A stretch of DNA of 64,000 bases from JAEUIX01 sp964611125 (GTDB taxonomy: Bacteria > Planctomycetota > Phycisphaerae > Phycisphaerales > UBA1924), in assembly GCA_964611125.1 (NCBI GenBank), contig CAZSZO010000002.1, positions 62,001 to 126,000 on the forward strand, in the 5' to 3' direction. The notes under the pieces are model-generated. The model was not told the origin of the DNA. It saw only the letters and a program-made list of their open reading frames with translations, and did no database searches. This document shows, piece after piece, positions 16,453 through 27,895 of this stretch. Within the stretch, counting starts at the first letter, position 1. Each line of letters starts with the position of its first letter. The position numbers and the translations under genes are program-made.

Positions 16453-18120
16453 TCAACCGCTGTGGGCGGCCTTCGCGTGGTTGATCAGCCCGTTGGTCGA
16501 GGAGTCGTGCGACTTCACCGGGCCCGCCGCCAGCAGCTCGGGCAGGATCGCCTTGGCGAGCTGCTTGCCGAGTTCCACGCCCCACTGGTCGAAGCTGTTG
16601 ATGTTCCAGACGATGCCCTGGGTGAAGATCTTGTGCTCGTAGAGGGCGATGAGGCTGCCCAGGGTGCGGGGGGTGAGGCGCTCGAACATGATCGAGTTCG
16701 TCGGCCGGTTGCCCTCGAAGACCTTGTGAGGAACGAGTTGCTCGAGGGCCTCGCCCTTCATGCCGGACTTCTCGAGCTCGGCCCGGACCTCCGCGGCGGT
16801 CTTGCCCTTCATCAGGGCCTCGGTCTGGGCGAAGAAGTTGGACAGCAGGATCAGGTGGTGGTTGCTCTCGCCGGTTCCCAGCGGGTTCTGCGTCCGGCAC
16901 GGCGCCAGGAAGTCGCAGGGGATCAGCTTGGTTCCCTGGTGGATGAGCTGGTAGAACGCGTGCTGGCCGTTGGTGCCAGGCTCGCCCCAGATGATCGGGC
17001 CCGTCGAGTAATCCACACGGTGGCCGTCGCGCCGGACGAACTTGCCGTTGGACTCCATGTCGCCCTGCTGGAAGTACGCCGCGAAGCGGTGCATGTACTG
17101 GTCGTAGGGCAGGATCGCCTCGGTCTGGGCGGACGGCTCGAAGAAGTTGTTGTACCAGCAGCCGATCAGGCCCAGGATCACCGGCAGGTTCTTCTCATAG
17201 GGCGTGTTCAGGAAGTGTTGGTCCATCGCGTGCCCGCCCTCGAGCAGCGCCGTGTAGTTCGCCGGGCCGATCGAGAGCACAATCGGCAGGCCGATGGCGG
17301 ACCAGAGCGAGTAGCGGCCGCCGACCCAGTCCCAGAACTCGAACATGTTCTTGGTGTCGATGCCGAAGGCCGAGACGGCCTTGGCGTTGGTGGAAAGGGC
17401 GACAAAGTGTTTGGCGACGTGCTTGGTGTCCTTGGCCGTGCTCAGGAACCACGTGCGCGCTGAGGTCGCGTTGGTGATGGTCTCCTGCGTCGTGAAGGTC
17501 TTGCTGGCCACGATGAAGAGGCAGGTCTCCGGGTTGATCACCCGCAGCGTCTCGGCCATGTGGGTGCCGTCGATGTTCGAGACAAAGTGGAGCTTCAGAT
17601 CCCGCTGGCTGTAGGGCTTGAGGGCCTCGCACGCCATCACCGGGCCGAGGTCCGAACCGCCGATCCCGATGTTGATGATGTCGGTGATCCGCTTGCCGGT
17701 GTAGCCGGTCCACGCCCCGGAGCGGACCGAGTCGGCGAAGTCAAACATCTGCTTGAGGACCCGATTCACCTCCGGCATCACGTCCTTGCCGTCGACGACG
17801 ATTGGCGTGTTGGACCGATTGCGCAGCGCCACGTGCAGCACCGCCCGATCCTCGGTGATGTTGATCTTCTCGCCTGCGAACGTCTTCTTCGCCCAGCCGG
17901 CTACGTCCGCCTGGCGGGCCAGGTCGAAGAGCAGCTTCATGGTCTCGCCGGTGATGCGGTTCTTGGAGTAGTCCAGCAGGATGTCCTCGAACTTCGCCGA
18001 GAAGTGGTCGAAGCGGGCGGGCTCCTGCGCAAAAAGGTCGCGCATGTGAATCCCGCCGACCTTGGCGTAATGAGCCTTGAGGGCCGACCAGGCGGGAGAC
18101 GAGGTGAGCGGCGTCGACAT
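16453..18120 (-). CDS. pgi: Glucose-6-phosphate isomerase
   Basis: Pgi interconverts glucose 6-phosphate and fructose 6-phosphate in glycolysis and gluconeogenesis. The 555-residue product has the length of the long bacterial/eukaryotic form. It has the phosphate-binding stretch IGIGGSDLGP (about 157-166), SKTFTTQET (about 211-219), the family segment GGRYSLWSAIGL (about 274-285), and GEPGTNGQHAFYQLIHQG (about 391-408) containing the catalytic Glu region and a His. A C-terminal SFDQWGVELGK motif (about 520-530) holds the conserved Lys. The ATG at 18120 follows a GGAG-type site. It is divergent from ppc across 479 bases and is the only gene of its unit, 36 bases upstream of the TIR-SUMF1 gene. 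Confidence 0.97.
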   Translation of the reverse strand: MSTPLTSSPAWSALKAHYAKVGGIHMRDLFAQEPARFDHFSAKFEDILLDYSKNRITGETMKLLFDLARQADVAGWAKKTFAGEKINITEDRAVLHVALRNRSNTPIVVDGKDVMPEVNRVLKQMFDFADSVRSGAWTGYTGKRITDIINIGIGGSDLGPVMACEALKPYSQRDLKLHFVSNIDGTHMAETLRVINPETCLFIVASKTFTTQETITNATSARTWFLSTAKDTKHVAKHFVALSTNAKAVSAFGIDTKNMFEFWDWVGGRYSLWSAIGLPIVLSIGPANYTALLEGGHAMDQHFLNTPYEKNLPVILGLIGCWYNNFFEPSAQTEAILPYDQYMHRFAAYFQQGDMESNGKFVRRDGHRVDYSTGPIIWGEPGTNGQHAFYQLIHQGTKLIPCDFLAPCRTQNPLGTGESNHHLILLSNFFAQTEALMKGKTAAEVRAELEKSGMKGEALEQLVPHKVFEGNRPTNSIMFERLTPRTLGSLIALYEHKIFTQGIVWNINSFDQWGVELGKQLAKAILPELLAAGPVKSHDSSTNGLINHAKAAHSG

Positions 18121-18599
18121 GGTTGGCTCCAGGGCGGGGGGTTCCCGCAGGGGGGCGAGTGGAAGGCGGGTGAACGGCGCGTGGGGTCTTCGAACGCGGC
18201 AATATCGCCGCACGGGCAGCTTACCGCTCCCCCCGAGACCGTACAACTCCCAACAACCTCCGCCGAGCGCCTGTGCGGCTTGTGGATCAGCCCGCCACGA
18301 CCGCGGCAAAGAGGCAGCGGGGCGGCAAGTCCAAAACGACCGCGGGCCGGACGCCCAACATAGGACGACCCGACCCGTGATCGAACACGAGGGCATGGAA
18401 AAGCGCCGCGCTCAGCACGCGCGATGGCTGGAAACCTGCCGGCGGCGCAGAACGCGCCCGGCACCCTTCAAACGGCGCCTCACCCGTTCACTCACGCCAG
18501 TCCGAGAAAATCTCCGCGTCGACCAAATCGTTCATCGCGCGTTAGCAGGGGCCCCTGCGTAGCCGGCTGTGGCGCGGTTCGTCGCCCATAGGCTTGGGC
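18121..18599. other. Divergent intergenic region between pgi and ppc
   Basis: These 479 bases must hold the promoters of both genes. I see no clear -35/-10 pair. A 55-codon arginine-rich ORF at 18395-18562 (plus) has no Shine-Dalgarno or family resemblance and I do not call it a gene. Confidence 0.5.
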
Positions 18600-21407
<2,808 letters not shown>

Positions 21408-21415
21408 GGAGCGAA

Positions 21416-22177
21416 TTACGACCGGCCGTAGACGGGGACCAGCCCGCCTCGGGTTGCGCCGTTGTCGGGCGACGCCAGGAAGGCCACGGTCTGGGCGACT
21501 TCGTCCAGGCTCGCCCACTTGGCGAAATCGGCGTCGGCCATGGCGCGCCGGTTGGCCCGGGTGTCCATGATGGACGGGACCACCGCGTTCACCCAGATGC
21601 CCTCCTCGGCGACTTCCTCCGCCAGGGCCGTGGTCAACGTGGCGATGGCGCTCTTGCTGATGGCATAGGGGATCATCCGGGCCCCGGCTCGGCCCTCTAG
21701 GGCGGGGCGGGCGGTCACGTTCACAATGCGCCCCAGCCCCTCGCGCACGCCGCCGCCCGGGCTCTCGGGCCGGGTGGGGGTGTCCATCCGCCGGCCGGAG
21801 GCCCGCATCTTCTTGACGGCCTCGCGGCAGCAGAGGAAACACGACAGGGCGTTGGTGTCGAACATCTCAAGGAAGCCTGAGAGGCTGGTTTCAGCGATCG
21901 TGCTCATGGCGAACCCGCCGGCGCAGTGAATCGATGCCCACAGGCTGGGCAGTCCCTCGTAGAACTTCACCACCGTCGATTCATCGCGCAACTCGCCGCC
22001 CATCAGGATCTTGACCCTGGGGTGGTTTGAGTAGGCGAAACGCTCCAGTTCGCGCGTCTCCACGCAGGGCACCGAGCAGGAACCCCCGGCGTCGATGATG
22101 ATCTGCACCACGGCGGACCCGAGGGCGCCGGTTCCACCCGTCACCACCACGTGTCGATCTTTGAAGTTGAGGTGCAT
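21416..22177 (-). CDS. Short-chain dehydrogenase/reductase, atypical active site
   Basis: A 253-residue SDR of unknown substrate. The Rossmann motif TGGTGALG (about 13-20) fits TGxxxGxG, and the catalytic YxxxK is present as YAISK. However, the residue 13 positions before that Tyr, where SDRs normally have the catalytic Ser, is Pro (segment NVTARPALEGRAGA), so the classic triad seems broken. There is also a longer insertion rich in Arg and Pro (around 125-147, SGRRMDTPTRPES) before the active-site strand. Start is the ATG at 22177, preceded by GGAGCCC; the frame is open upstream but that part overlaps the region before the FmdB-like gene. Activity may be lost or changed. Confidence 0.8.
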   Translation of the reverse strand: MHLNFKDRHVVVTGGTGALGSAVVQIIIDAGGSCSVPCVETRELERFAYSNHPRVKILMGGELRDESTVVKFYEGLPSLWASIHCAGGFAMSTIAETSLSGFLEMFDTNALSCFLCCREAVKKMRASGRRMDTPTRPESPGGGVREGLGRIVNVTARPALEGRAGARMIPYAISKSAIATLTTALAEEVAEEGIWVNAVVPSIMDTRANRRAMADADFAKWASLDEVAQTVAFLASPDNGATRGGLVPVYGRS

Positions 22178-22268
22178 ATGGGCTCCTTGGACGCTCGGGG
22201 TGCATGGTGGTGTCGCGGCCCACGGCGAATCCGAGCATACGCTTTCATCGACCCTTCGGGAGGTTGCC

Positions 22269-22508
22269 ATGCCGATCTACGAGTACGTTGCGGACGATGG
22301 AGCCAAGGTCGAACTGCTGCGTTCGATGGCCGATGCCGACATGCCGGTCGAGGATCCCCTGGGTAAGGGGAGGGCCTTCAAGCGGGTGCAGTCCACCTTC
22401 GCCGCGCAGGGCGGACCGCTGAGCCTTGGGGGTGGGGGTGGTGGCGGTGGCGGGGGTGGCGGCTGCTGCCCGTGCGGCAAGGGCGCCGGGGCCTGCTCGC
22501 GCAATTAG
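22269..22508 (+). CDS. FmdB-like small zinc-ribbon protein, degenerate N-terminus
   Basis: The 79-residue product begins MPIYEYVADDG, which matches the start of the FmdB regulatory/zinc-ribbon family (MPxYEYxCxxCG), but both early metal-binding cysteines are replaced (VADDGAKVELL). The middle (DPLGKGRAFKRVQSTFAAQG) fits the family's second half. The end has a run of 12 glycines then CCPCGKGAGACSRN, so four cysteines cluster in the last 14 residues. Metal binding at the tail is possible but unproven. The ATG at 22269 is preceded by a good GGGAGG site. It is divergent from the SDR gene. Planctomycete and proteobacterial relatives of this type exist, so this is a family member rather than an ORF by chance. 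Confidence 0.7.
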   Translation: MPIYEYVADDGAKVELLRSMADADMPVEDPLGKGRAFKRVQSTFAAQGGPLSLGGGGGGGGGGGGCCPCGKGAGACSRN

Positions 22509-22588
22509 CTGACCCAGTGAAGCGGACGATCGCATGAGCGCGGCAATTGCGCGTTCGCCGGTGGCATGCGGCTTGAGAAGGGCCGGGG

Positions 22589-22837
22589 ATGTCCTCCGCT
22601 CCTCAACCGATGCTGCGACTGGTCCGGCCACCCATTCCCACCAGGAGCTACGCCCGATTGGGGGAGGCAATGGTGCGACTAGCGGAGTTCGCCACCACCT
22701 ATCACCTCGCTCAGGCTGGGAAGAAGGCCCCGGCCGAGGTGGTGGCGCGCCTGCCGCGGGCGATCACGTCGACCGGAATGCACTTGCGGTTGGTTCCGGG
22801 GCCGGTCGGCGGGCTGCAGGGTGGGAGCGAGGCATGA
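22589..22837 (+). CDS. Small ORF coupled to flgF, unknown
   Basis: An 82-residue ORF whose stop overlaps the flgF start as ATGA, so the two are probably translationally coupled. The product has no membrane segment and no motif I know: a basic, proline-containing first third, an amphipathic helix (about 27-42, GEAMVRLAEFATTYHL), and a short Gly-rich end. It has no clear Shine-Dalgarno. A weak sigma-54-like site lies just upstream, close enough that part of the ORF could be leader. The ATG at 22610 is an alternative start. Confidence 0.5.
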   Translation: MSSAPQPMLRLVRPPIPTRSYARLGEAMVRLAEFATTYHLAQAGKKAPAEVVARLPRAITSTGMHLRLVPGPVGGLQGGSEA

Positions 22838-23607
22838 ACTACGGCCTGTACCTGTCGGCATCGGGGATCCTGACGAGCATGTACCGGATGGACGTGCTGT
22901 CGAACAACCTGGCCAACAGCGAGACTGCCGGGTTCAAGCCGGTGATGGCCGGGGCCAGGCAGCGTGACACCGCCAAGGTCGAGGACCACCTGACGCTCCC
23001 CTCCGACCGGTTGCTCGAGAAGCTGGGCGGCGGGGTGCTGCTGACGCCCAACCAGTTATCGATGGAGCAGGGCGCGACGGAGCTCACGGGTCGGCCGTTT
23101 GACATCGCGCTGCAGGGCGAGGGCTTCCTGGTGCTGGGGAGCGGCGGCGCCACGGGCGCGGACGTCAAGTTGACGCGCGACGGGCGTCTGGCGATCAACG
23201 CGCAGGGGCAGCTTGTGCAGGCGGCGACGGGGGCCCCGGTGCTGGATCGCGGGGATCGGCCGATCACGCTCAAGGGCGATCAGGACCTGGTGATCGGGCC
23301 CGACGGCGTCGTTTCGCAGGGCGGGGCGCCGGTTGCGCAACTTCAGATCGCCAAGGTGGCCGATCCGAGCAAACTCCGCGCGGCGGGCCAGGGGGCGATC
23401 ACCGGGCCCAAGGCCATGCTCGCGGGCCGCTCGCCCGGCCCGGCGACGGTGGTTCAGAAGTCGATCGAGCGCTCGGCCGTCGATCCGATTCAGACGATGG
23501 TCGACATCGCCGCGGCGGAGCGGGCCGTGGGCTCGAATGCCCGCATGATCCAGACGCAGGACTCACTGCTGGATCGGGCGATCAACGTTTTCGGCAAGCT
23601 GGCCTGA
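22834..23607 (+). CDS. flgF: Flagellar basal-body rod protein FlgF
   Basis: FlgF forms part of the proximal rod of the flagellar motor. The 257-residue product has the hallmark N-terminal rod/hook signature: a helix ending MDVLSNNLANSETAGFKPV (about 19-37), then FDIALQGEGFLVL (about 89-101) and the C-terminal helix AVDPIQTMVDIAAAERAVGSN (about 215-235). FlgF and FlgG are paralogues; the shorter body and the missing NTPGFK signature favour FlgF. A GGGAG site precedes the ATG at 22834, which overlaps the upstream small ORF. It is the first recognisable flagellar gene of the cluster. Confidence 0.9.
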   Translation: MNYGLYLSASGILTSMYRMDVLSNNLANSETAGFKPVMAGARQRDTAKVEDHLTLPSDRLLEKLGGGVLLTPNQLSMEQGATELTGRPFDIALQGEGFLVLGSGGATGADVKLTRDGRLAINAQGQLVQAATGAPVLDRGDRPITLKGDQDLVIGPDGVVSQGGAPVAQLQIAKVADPSKLRAAGQGAITGPKAMLAGRSPGPATVVQKSIERSAVDPIQTMVDIAAAERAVGSNARMIQTQDSLLDRAINVFGKLA

Positions 23608-23665
23608 CGCAACTGATGCGCGCGTGAGGCTGGGCGCGCCTTCGGCTGGGCGGCGGCGGGACGGG

Positions 23666-23680
23666 TGGCATGCATCGTGC
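23666..23680 (+). promoter_or_regulatory. Weak sigma-54-type promoter before flgG
   Basis: TGGCATGCATCGTGC has GG (23667-23668), ten bases, then GC (23679-23680), matching the sigma-54 spacing; the -12 box is GTGC instead of TTGC. Transcription would begin near 23692, leaving a 30-base leader before the flgG ATG at 23722. Confidence 0.4.
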
Positions 23681-23721
23681 TTAGGCCGACTGACTTCCAG
23701 CGACTTTTTCACGGATACTCC

Positions 23722-24534
23722 ATGGCGATCATCGCTCTGCATTCGGCCGCGACGGGTCTGTCGGCCCTGAACACGTCTCTGGACGTGATCTCGAACAACC
23801 TGGCGAACCTGAATACGCCCGGCTTCAAATCAAGCCGCGCGAACTTCCAGGATCTGCTGTACGTGGAGCGGGCCCAGCCGGGCGTGCAGAACGGCAGCGG
23901 CGATCAATCGCCCACCGGGCTCTACATCGGCCTGGGGACGCGCGTGACGGGCACGCAGAACACGTTTGTGCAGGGTCCGACGATCAGCACCGACCGGCCG
24001 ATGGATATCGCGATCGATGGTCTGGGCTTCTTCCGCGTGAAGGTTGAAGACCGCATCGGCGATGGCTTCGCCTACACGCGCTCGGGCAACTTCACGCTCA
24101 ACAGCGATGGCGAGCTGGTGCTCGCGGGGGCCAAGGGCCGGCGGCTCGACCCGACGATCCGCGTGCCCGATGACGCGATCCCGCCGATCTCGATCTCGGC
24201 CAACGGCGAGGTTTTCGTCAGCCAGCCCGGGCAGACCGAGCCCCAGAAGATCGGCGACATCCAGCTTGCGGTGTTCATCAACCCCGAAGGGCTCAAGCCC
24301 ATCGGCGAGAACCTGTTCGCCGACACCACCGCCAGCGGGCCGCCGATCCTGGGCGTGCCGGCGACGGATCAGCGCGGGCAGCTCATCCAGAACCACCTGG
24401 AGGGCTCGAACGTTGACCCCACGCGCGAGCTGATCGAGCTCATCAAGACCCAGCGGGCCTTCGAGATGAACTCCAACACCATCCGCGCCGCCGACTCGAC
24501 GCTCCAGCAGGTCTCCAACCTCCGCAGGTCGTAA
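23722..24534 (+). CDS. flgG: Flagellar distal rod protein FlgG
   Basis: FlgG builds the distal rod that passes through the P and L rings. The 270-residue product is close to the usual 260. It carries the canonical ISNNLANLNTPGFKSSRANFQDLLY (described at about residues 23-47), DRPMDIAIDGLGFFRV (about 92-107), YTRSGNFTLNSDGELVLAGAKGRRL (about 118-142), and the C-terminal VDPTRELIELIKTQRAFEMNSN (about 231-252). These make FlgG distinct from FlgF. The ATG at 23722 fits the family start (MAIIALHSAATGL). The gene is 115 bases after flgF and 55 before flgA. No strong Shine-Dalgarno is obvious. Confidence 0.95.
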   Translation: MAIIALHSAATGLSALNTSLDVISNNLANLNTPGFKSSRANFQDLLYVERAQPGVQNGSGDQSPTGLYIGLGTRVTGTQNTFVQGPTISTDRPMDIAIDGLGFFRVKVEDRIGDGFAYTRSGNFTLNSDGELVLAGAKGRRLDPTIRVPDDAIPPISISANGEVFVSQPGQTEPQKIGDIQLAVFINPEGLKPIGENLFADTTASGPPILGVPATDQRGQLIQNHLEGSNVDPTRELIELIKTQRAFEMNSNTIRAADSTLQQVSNLRRS

Positions 24535-24588
24535 CGCGGCGGGGCCCGGCACGAATCCTCGCGAACCGCGAACCACTCTGGGAGGACC

Positions 24589-25737
24589 ATGGCGAACCCG
24601 CTCATCAAGCTCATCGCGGCCGTCGCCGCGCTGCTGGCGATCCAGGCCCTGGCGCTGGGGCAGACTTCCGTCACGCTCCGTCCCGCGGCGTCGGTGGACC
24701 TGCGCGAGGCGGTGCGGCTGGGCGACATCGCCGTGGTCTCGGGCGCGGATGCGGAGCGGGTCAAAGCCGCCGTCGTTGTCGCCAAGCCGGCCAAGAACCC
24801 GCCCGAGCGGCTCACCGTTGACATGGGGCAGGTCCAGCAGGCGCTGGAGGCGGCCAAGATCAACCTGGGGCGGGTCACCTTGAGCGGCGTTCAGTGCTCG
24901 GTGCGGTCCGGCGGGGCTGAGCTTCAGCCTGCAAGATCCGGAGAGGATGCCCGCGAACGTCCCGCGGCCGACATGGTAGATGTGCGTGGGAGCGCCACGG
25001 TGCGCAAGCTCATCGCCCTCCGGCTGGCGGGGTTGTATGCGGTGGCGACCGACGACCTGCGGCTGAAGTTCGTGGGGGTGAGCAGCGAGGATTCAACGCT
25101 GCTGGACTCCTCCGCGGAGCCGCCCAGGCGGGTTGAGGTCCAGCCGGGCGCTTCGGGCTCGGCGGGCCGAGTCGGCGTTCGCGTGGATATCTACCAGGGC
25201 GATCGCCTGACGCTGTCGCGGACCATTTCGGTCGAGGCGCTGGTGCGCCGGGAGGGCTGCATCGCCTCCGGGCCGATCGAGCGCGATCAGGTGGTGACCG
25301 GAGTTGACGTGGTGAGCGAGTCGCGGTGGATGTCGCCCAGCGCTGAACCGCCCATTACGGTGGAACAGGCTCTGGGCCTTTCCGCCAAGCGCCGCATTGA
25401 GGCCGGGAGGGGGCTGGTCGCCGATGACGTCCGCCCGCCCATGGCGGTGGGCCGGGGCGATGAGGTGACCGTGCACACCCTCTCAGGGGGGGTGGTGCTG
25501 AAGAGCCGAGCCCGGGCGCTCGCCGCGGCGCGGGATGGGGAGATGGTGGAGCTGCGCAGGGACGGCTCGAAGAAGTCGTTCTTTGCGCGCATGAGCGGCA
25601 GGGGCGTCGCGGTCGTGAATCTGGACGACGGCAGCGCGGCGGTCGGGGCCGGCGAGCCGACGGCAAATCAGCCCGGAGGGGCCATCGATCGCGCGCCCAA
25701 ACCGGCGCGGGGCAAGAAGGCTGGAGGCAACCGATGA
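24589..25737 (+). CDS. flgA: Flagellar P-ring assembly chaperone FlgA
   Basis: FlgA is a periplasmic chaperone for P-ring assembly. The 382-residue product starts with a signal peptide (about 1-24, ending ALALG). A variable region follows, with an LGDIAVVSGADA segment. The C-terminal half is a SAF-type domain: a VTGVDVV repeat (about 237-243), the AKRRIEAGRGLVADDVRPPMAVGRGDEVTVH segment (described at about 265-295) and an SRARALAAARDGEMVELR pattern near 305. The tail is Gly/Pro/Lys-rich. It is longer than enterobacterial FlgA, as in other planctomycetes and alphaproteobacteria. A GGGAGG site precedes the ATG. Its stop overlaps the flgH start as ATGA. Confidence 0.85.
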   Translation: MANPLIKLIAAVAALLAIQALALGQTSVTLRPAASVDLREAVRLGDIAVVSGADAERVKAAVVVAKPAKNPPERLTVDMGQVQQALEAAKINLGRVTLSGVQCSVRSGGAELQPARSGEDARERPAADMVDVRGSATVRKLIALRLAGLYAVATDDLRLKFVGVSSEDSTLLDSSAEPPRRVEVQPGASGSAGRVGVRVDIYQGDRLTLSRTISVEALVRREGCIASGPIERDQVVTGVDVVSESRWMSPSAEPPITVEQALGLSAKRRIEAGRGLVADDVRPPMAVGRGDEVTVHTLSGGVVLKSRARALAAARDGEMVELRRDGSKKSFFARMSGRGVAVVNLDDGSAAVGAGEPTANQPGGAIDRAPKPARGKKAGGNR

Positions 25738-26582
25738 AGCGTGCACGCAAGCAGATGACCCTGGCTGGCCTCGCGGCGGCGCTGGGCGGGGCTCTCACGG
25801 GGACCCCCGCTTGGGGCCAGAGCCTGTTTCAGCGGCCGATCAACCAGGCTCCGGCCAATCCGGCGGCCAATCCCGCGGCCAATCCGCCGGCTTCGCAGCC
25901 AGCGAACCAACCCCCAGGGAGCGAGCCAGCGGGGGCTGGCGGGAGTGGTGGGGGAGGGCAGGCGGACGGCCAGCCGGCGACGGCCGGGCCGATTCCCTAT
26001 GCGGCGGGGGCCGGGCCGGCGACGCTCGACCAACTCAGCCTGTTCGCGGTGGTGCCGCCGAAGCCGAAGTCTTATCAGAAGCACGACCGCATCGAGATCA
26101 TCGTGAACGAGAGTTCGACCCAGCAGGCGAATCAGACCCTCGAGACCGAGAAGAACCTGGACCTGACGGCCCGGCTCACGCAGTTCCCCAGTTTGAAGCG
26201 GCTGATCGAGTCGGCGACGCTGGGGGACGGCATCGGCACGGCGTCGCCCAGCGTGCAGTTCAGCGGCTCCGACAACTTCAAGGGCGATGGCAAGAGCGAG
26301 CGCAAGGACCGCTTCACAGCGCGGGTTTCGGCGCTCGTGGTGGAGGTGAAGCCCAACGGGCTGCTGCTCATCGAAGCCCGCGAGACCCAGCAGTACGACG
26401 ACGACAGCACGACGCTGGTGGTTTCGGGGCTGTGCGACCCCAAGACGATCACCGTGCAGGGGACGATCCAGTCGACGCAGCTCGCCAACCTGGTGATTCG
26501 TGTCGAGCGGACCGGCGAGGTCAAGGACGGCGCCAAGAAGGGCTGGATCCCGCAGGTGCTGGAGACGATCTTCGGGCTGTGA
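25734..26582 (+). CDS. flgH: Flagellar L-ring protein FlgH
   Basis: FlgH forms the outer-membrane L ring around the rod; its presence implies the cell has an outer membrane. The 282-residue product has a signal peptide (about 1-28). It has no lipobox cysteine, unlike the usual FlgH, where the mature protein is lipidated. A low-complexity Pro/Ala/Asn/Gly stretch (about 37-88) follows. The conserved body has HDRIEIIVNESSTQQANQTL (about 120-139), FSGSDNFKGDGKSERKDRFTA, and the terminal WIPQVLETIF. Order flgA-flgH-flgI is the planctomycete-type arrangement. Its start overlaps flgA by four bases. Confidence 0.85.
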   Translation: MKRARKQMTLAGLAAALGGALTGTPAWGQSLFQRPINQAPANPAANPAANPPASQPANQPPGSEPAGAGGSGGGGQADGQPATAGPIPYAAGAGPATLDQLSLFAVVPPKPKSYQKHDRIEIIVNESSTQQANQTLETEKNLDLTARLTQFPSLKRLIESATLGDGIGTASPSVQFSGSDNFKGDGKSERKDRFTARVSALVVEVKPNGLLLIEARETQQYDDDSTTLVVSGLCDPKTITVQGTIQSTQLANLVIRVERTGEVKDGAKKGWIPQVLETIFGL

Positions 26583-26632
26583 ATGGCTGATGGGGCGCCC
26601 GGGCTGGCGCCGCGTTCGCTTATCCCCGGGCG

Positions 26633-27823
26633 ATGAACCCACTGCTCATGACTCCGCGCGTGCTGTCAAGAGTTGCGGCGCTGGCGGGCGCGGCGCTGGC
26701 GCTCGCCCTGATGGCCCCGCCGGTGCTGCTGGCCCAGCAGCCAGCGATCTCGGCCGGCGGGCCGCCGGCGGTTCGCACGGGCTCGATCAGCGTTCAGGAT
26801 CTGTGCCGCATCGAGGGGCAGGGCGAGTCGGTGCTGCGCGGGCTGGGGATCGTGACGGGCCTGAAGGGCACGGGGGACTCGGGCGCGGACATGGTGCTGG
26901 CCCGGCCGCTGGCCGAGGTTTACCGCAACAACGGCAACCCGATTCCAGACCTGAAGGAGCTGGCCAAGGCCAAGTCGGCCGCGATCGTGGCGATCGAGGT
27001 CACGATTCCCGAGCAGGGGGCCCGGCGGGACGACAAGTTCGACGTGTTCGTGACGGTGATGCACAGCGCCAGCAGCCTGGATGGGGGTCGCCTGATGCTG
27101 GCCCCGCTGACGGGCCCCTTCCGCAATGACCAGACGCTGTACGCCATGGCGAGCGGTCCGATCGAGGTCGAGAAGACCGCGAACCCGACGGTGGGGCGCA
27201 TCCGGGGCGGGGCGCGGATGACCACCGACATCGTCACGGCGGCGGTGGGGGGGACGTTCAACCTGGTCGTTCACCCGGACATGCGCGACTGGACGGTGAC
27301 CAACCAGATCGCCGAGGCGATCAACGCTCTGCAGCCGGAGACCGACCTGATCGACGACCCCGCGTCGGCGGCGGCGTCGATCGCGCGGGCGCTCGATGAA
27401 TCGACGGTGCGGGTGCAGATCCCCATCACCGAGCGGGGCAACCCGGCTCGATTCCTGGCCAAGGCCCTCACGGCCGACTTCAACCCCAACCTGCTGCGGT
27501 TGCCGGCCCAGGTGATCGTGAACAGCCGGACGGGGTGCATCATCGTGACGGGCAATGTCGAGATCTCGTCGGTGGCGATCGCCCACAAGGACCTGGTCAT
27601 CAACACGACCACGCCGCCGCCGATTCCGACCCCGCAGGCGCCGCTGACCAGCACCAGCAGGTCGACGGCGGTGGGGACGACGACCCGCAGCAGCGATCGG
27701 GCCCGAATGCAGGATCTGCTGACGGCCCTCAAGGCGCTCGATGTGTCGGTGGATGACCAGATCAGCATCCTGACGCAGATTCACAAGTCGGGGCGGCTGC
27801 ATGCGCGCCTCGTGATTGACTGA
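26633..27823 (+). CDS. flgI: Flagellar P-ring protein FlgI
   Basis: FlgI builds the peptidoglycan-embedded P ring. The 396-residue product has a signal peptide (about 1-35) and the FlgI body: VQDLCRIEGQGESVLRGLGIVTGLKGTGDS (described at about 53-82), then a KSAAIVAIEVTIPEQGARRDDKFDV segment, the PSxLxGG-like SASSLDGGRL patch, PLTGPF, and the YAMASGPIEV stretch. The C-terminal end (LLTALKALDVSVDDQISILTQIHKSGRLHARLV, near the last 33 residues) is the family closing helix. Length is usual. The 50 bases between flgH and flgI have a weak GG-N10-GC site that I do not call. The last proline-containing loop (TTTPPPIPTPQAP) is expanded. Confidence 0.95.
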   Translation: MNPLLMTPRVLSRVAALAGAALALALMAPPVLLAQQPAISAGGPPAVRTGSISVQDLCRIEGQGESVLRGLGIVTGLKGTGDSGADMVLARPLAEVYRNNGNPIPDLKELAKAKSAAIVAIEVTIPEQGARRDDKFDVFVTVMHSASSLDGGRLMLAPLTGPFRNDQTLYAMASGPIEVEKTANPTVGRIRGGARMTTDIVTAAVGGTFNLVVHPDMRDWTVTNQIAEAINALQPETDLIDDPASAAASIARALDESTVRVQIPITERGNPARFLAKALTADFNPNLLRLPAQVIVNSRTGCIIVTGNVEISSVAIAHKDLVINTTTPPPIPTPQAPLTSTSRSTAVGTTTRSSDRARMQDLLTALKALDVSVDDQISILTQIHKSGRLHARLVID

Positions 27824-27854
27824 CGGATTGGCTTGAGCGCTCCGGCGGAGCCGG

Positions 27855-27890
27855 GCGGGCCAAGCGGGCCAAGCGGGCCAAGCGGGCCAA
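27855..27890 (+). repeat. Four-copy 9-base tandem repeat
   Basis: GCGGGCCAA is repeated exactly four times between flgI and the ATG of the rod-binding gene. Being a multiple of three, it also keeps open a frame from an upstream TTG (27833) that would add Pro/Ser/Gly triplets. Such repeats can vary by slippage. Confidence 0.75.
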
Positions 27891-27895
27891 GGGAA

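Noticed and set aside
18395..18562. Arg-rich 55-codon plus ORF between pgi and ppc
   Set aside because: No Shine-Dalgarno or known motif, and a composition expected by chance in GC-rich DNA.
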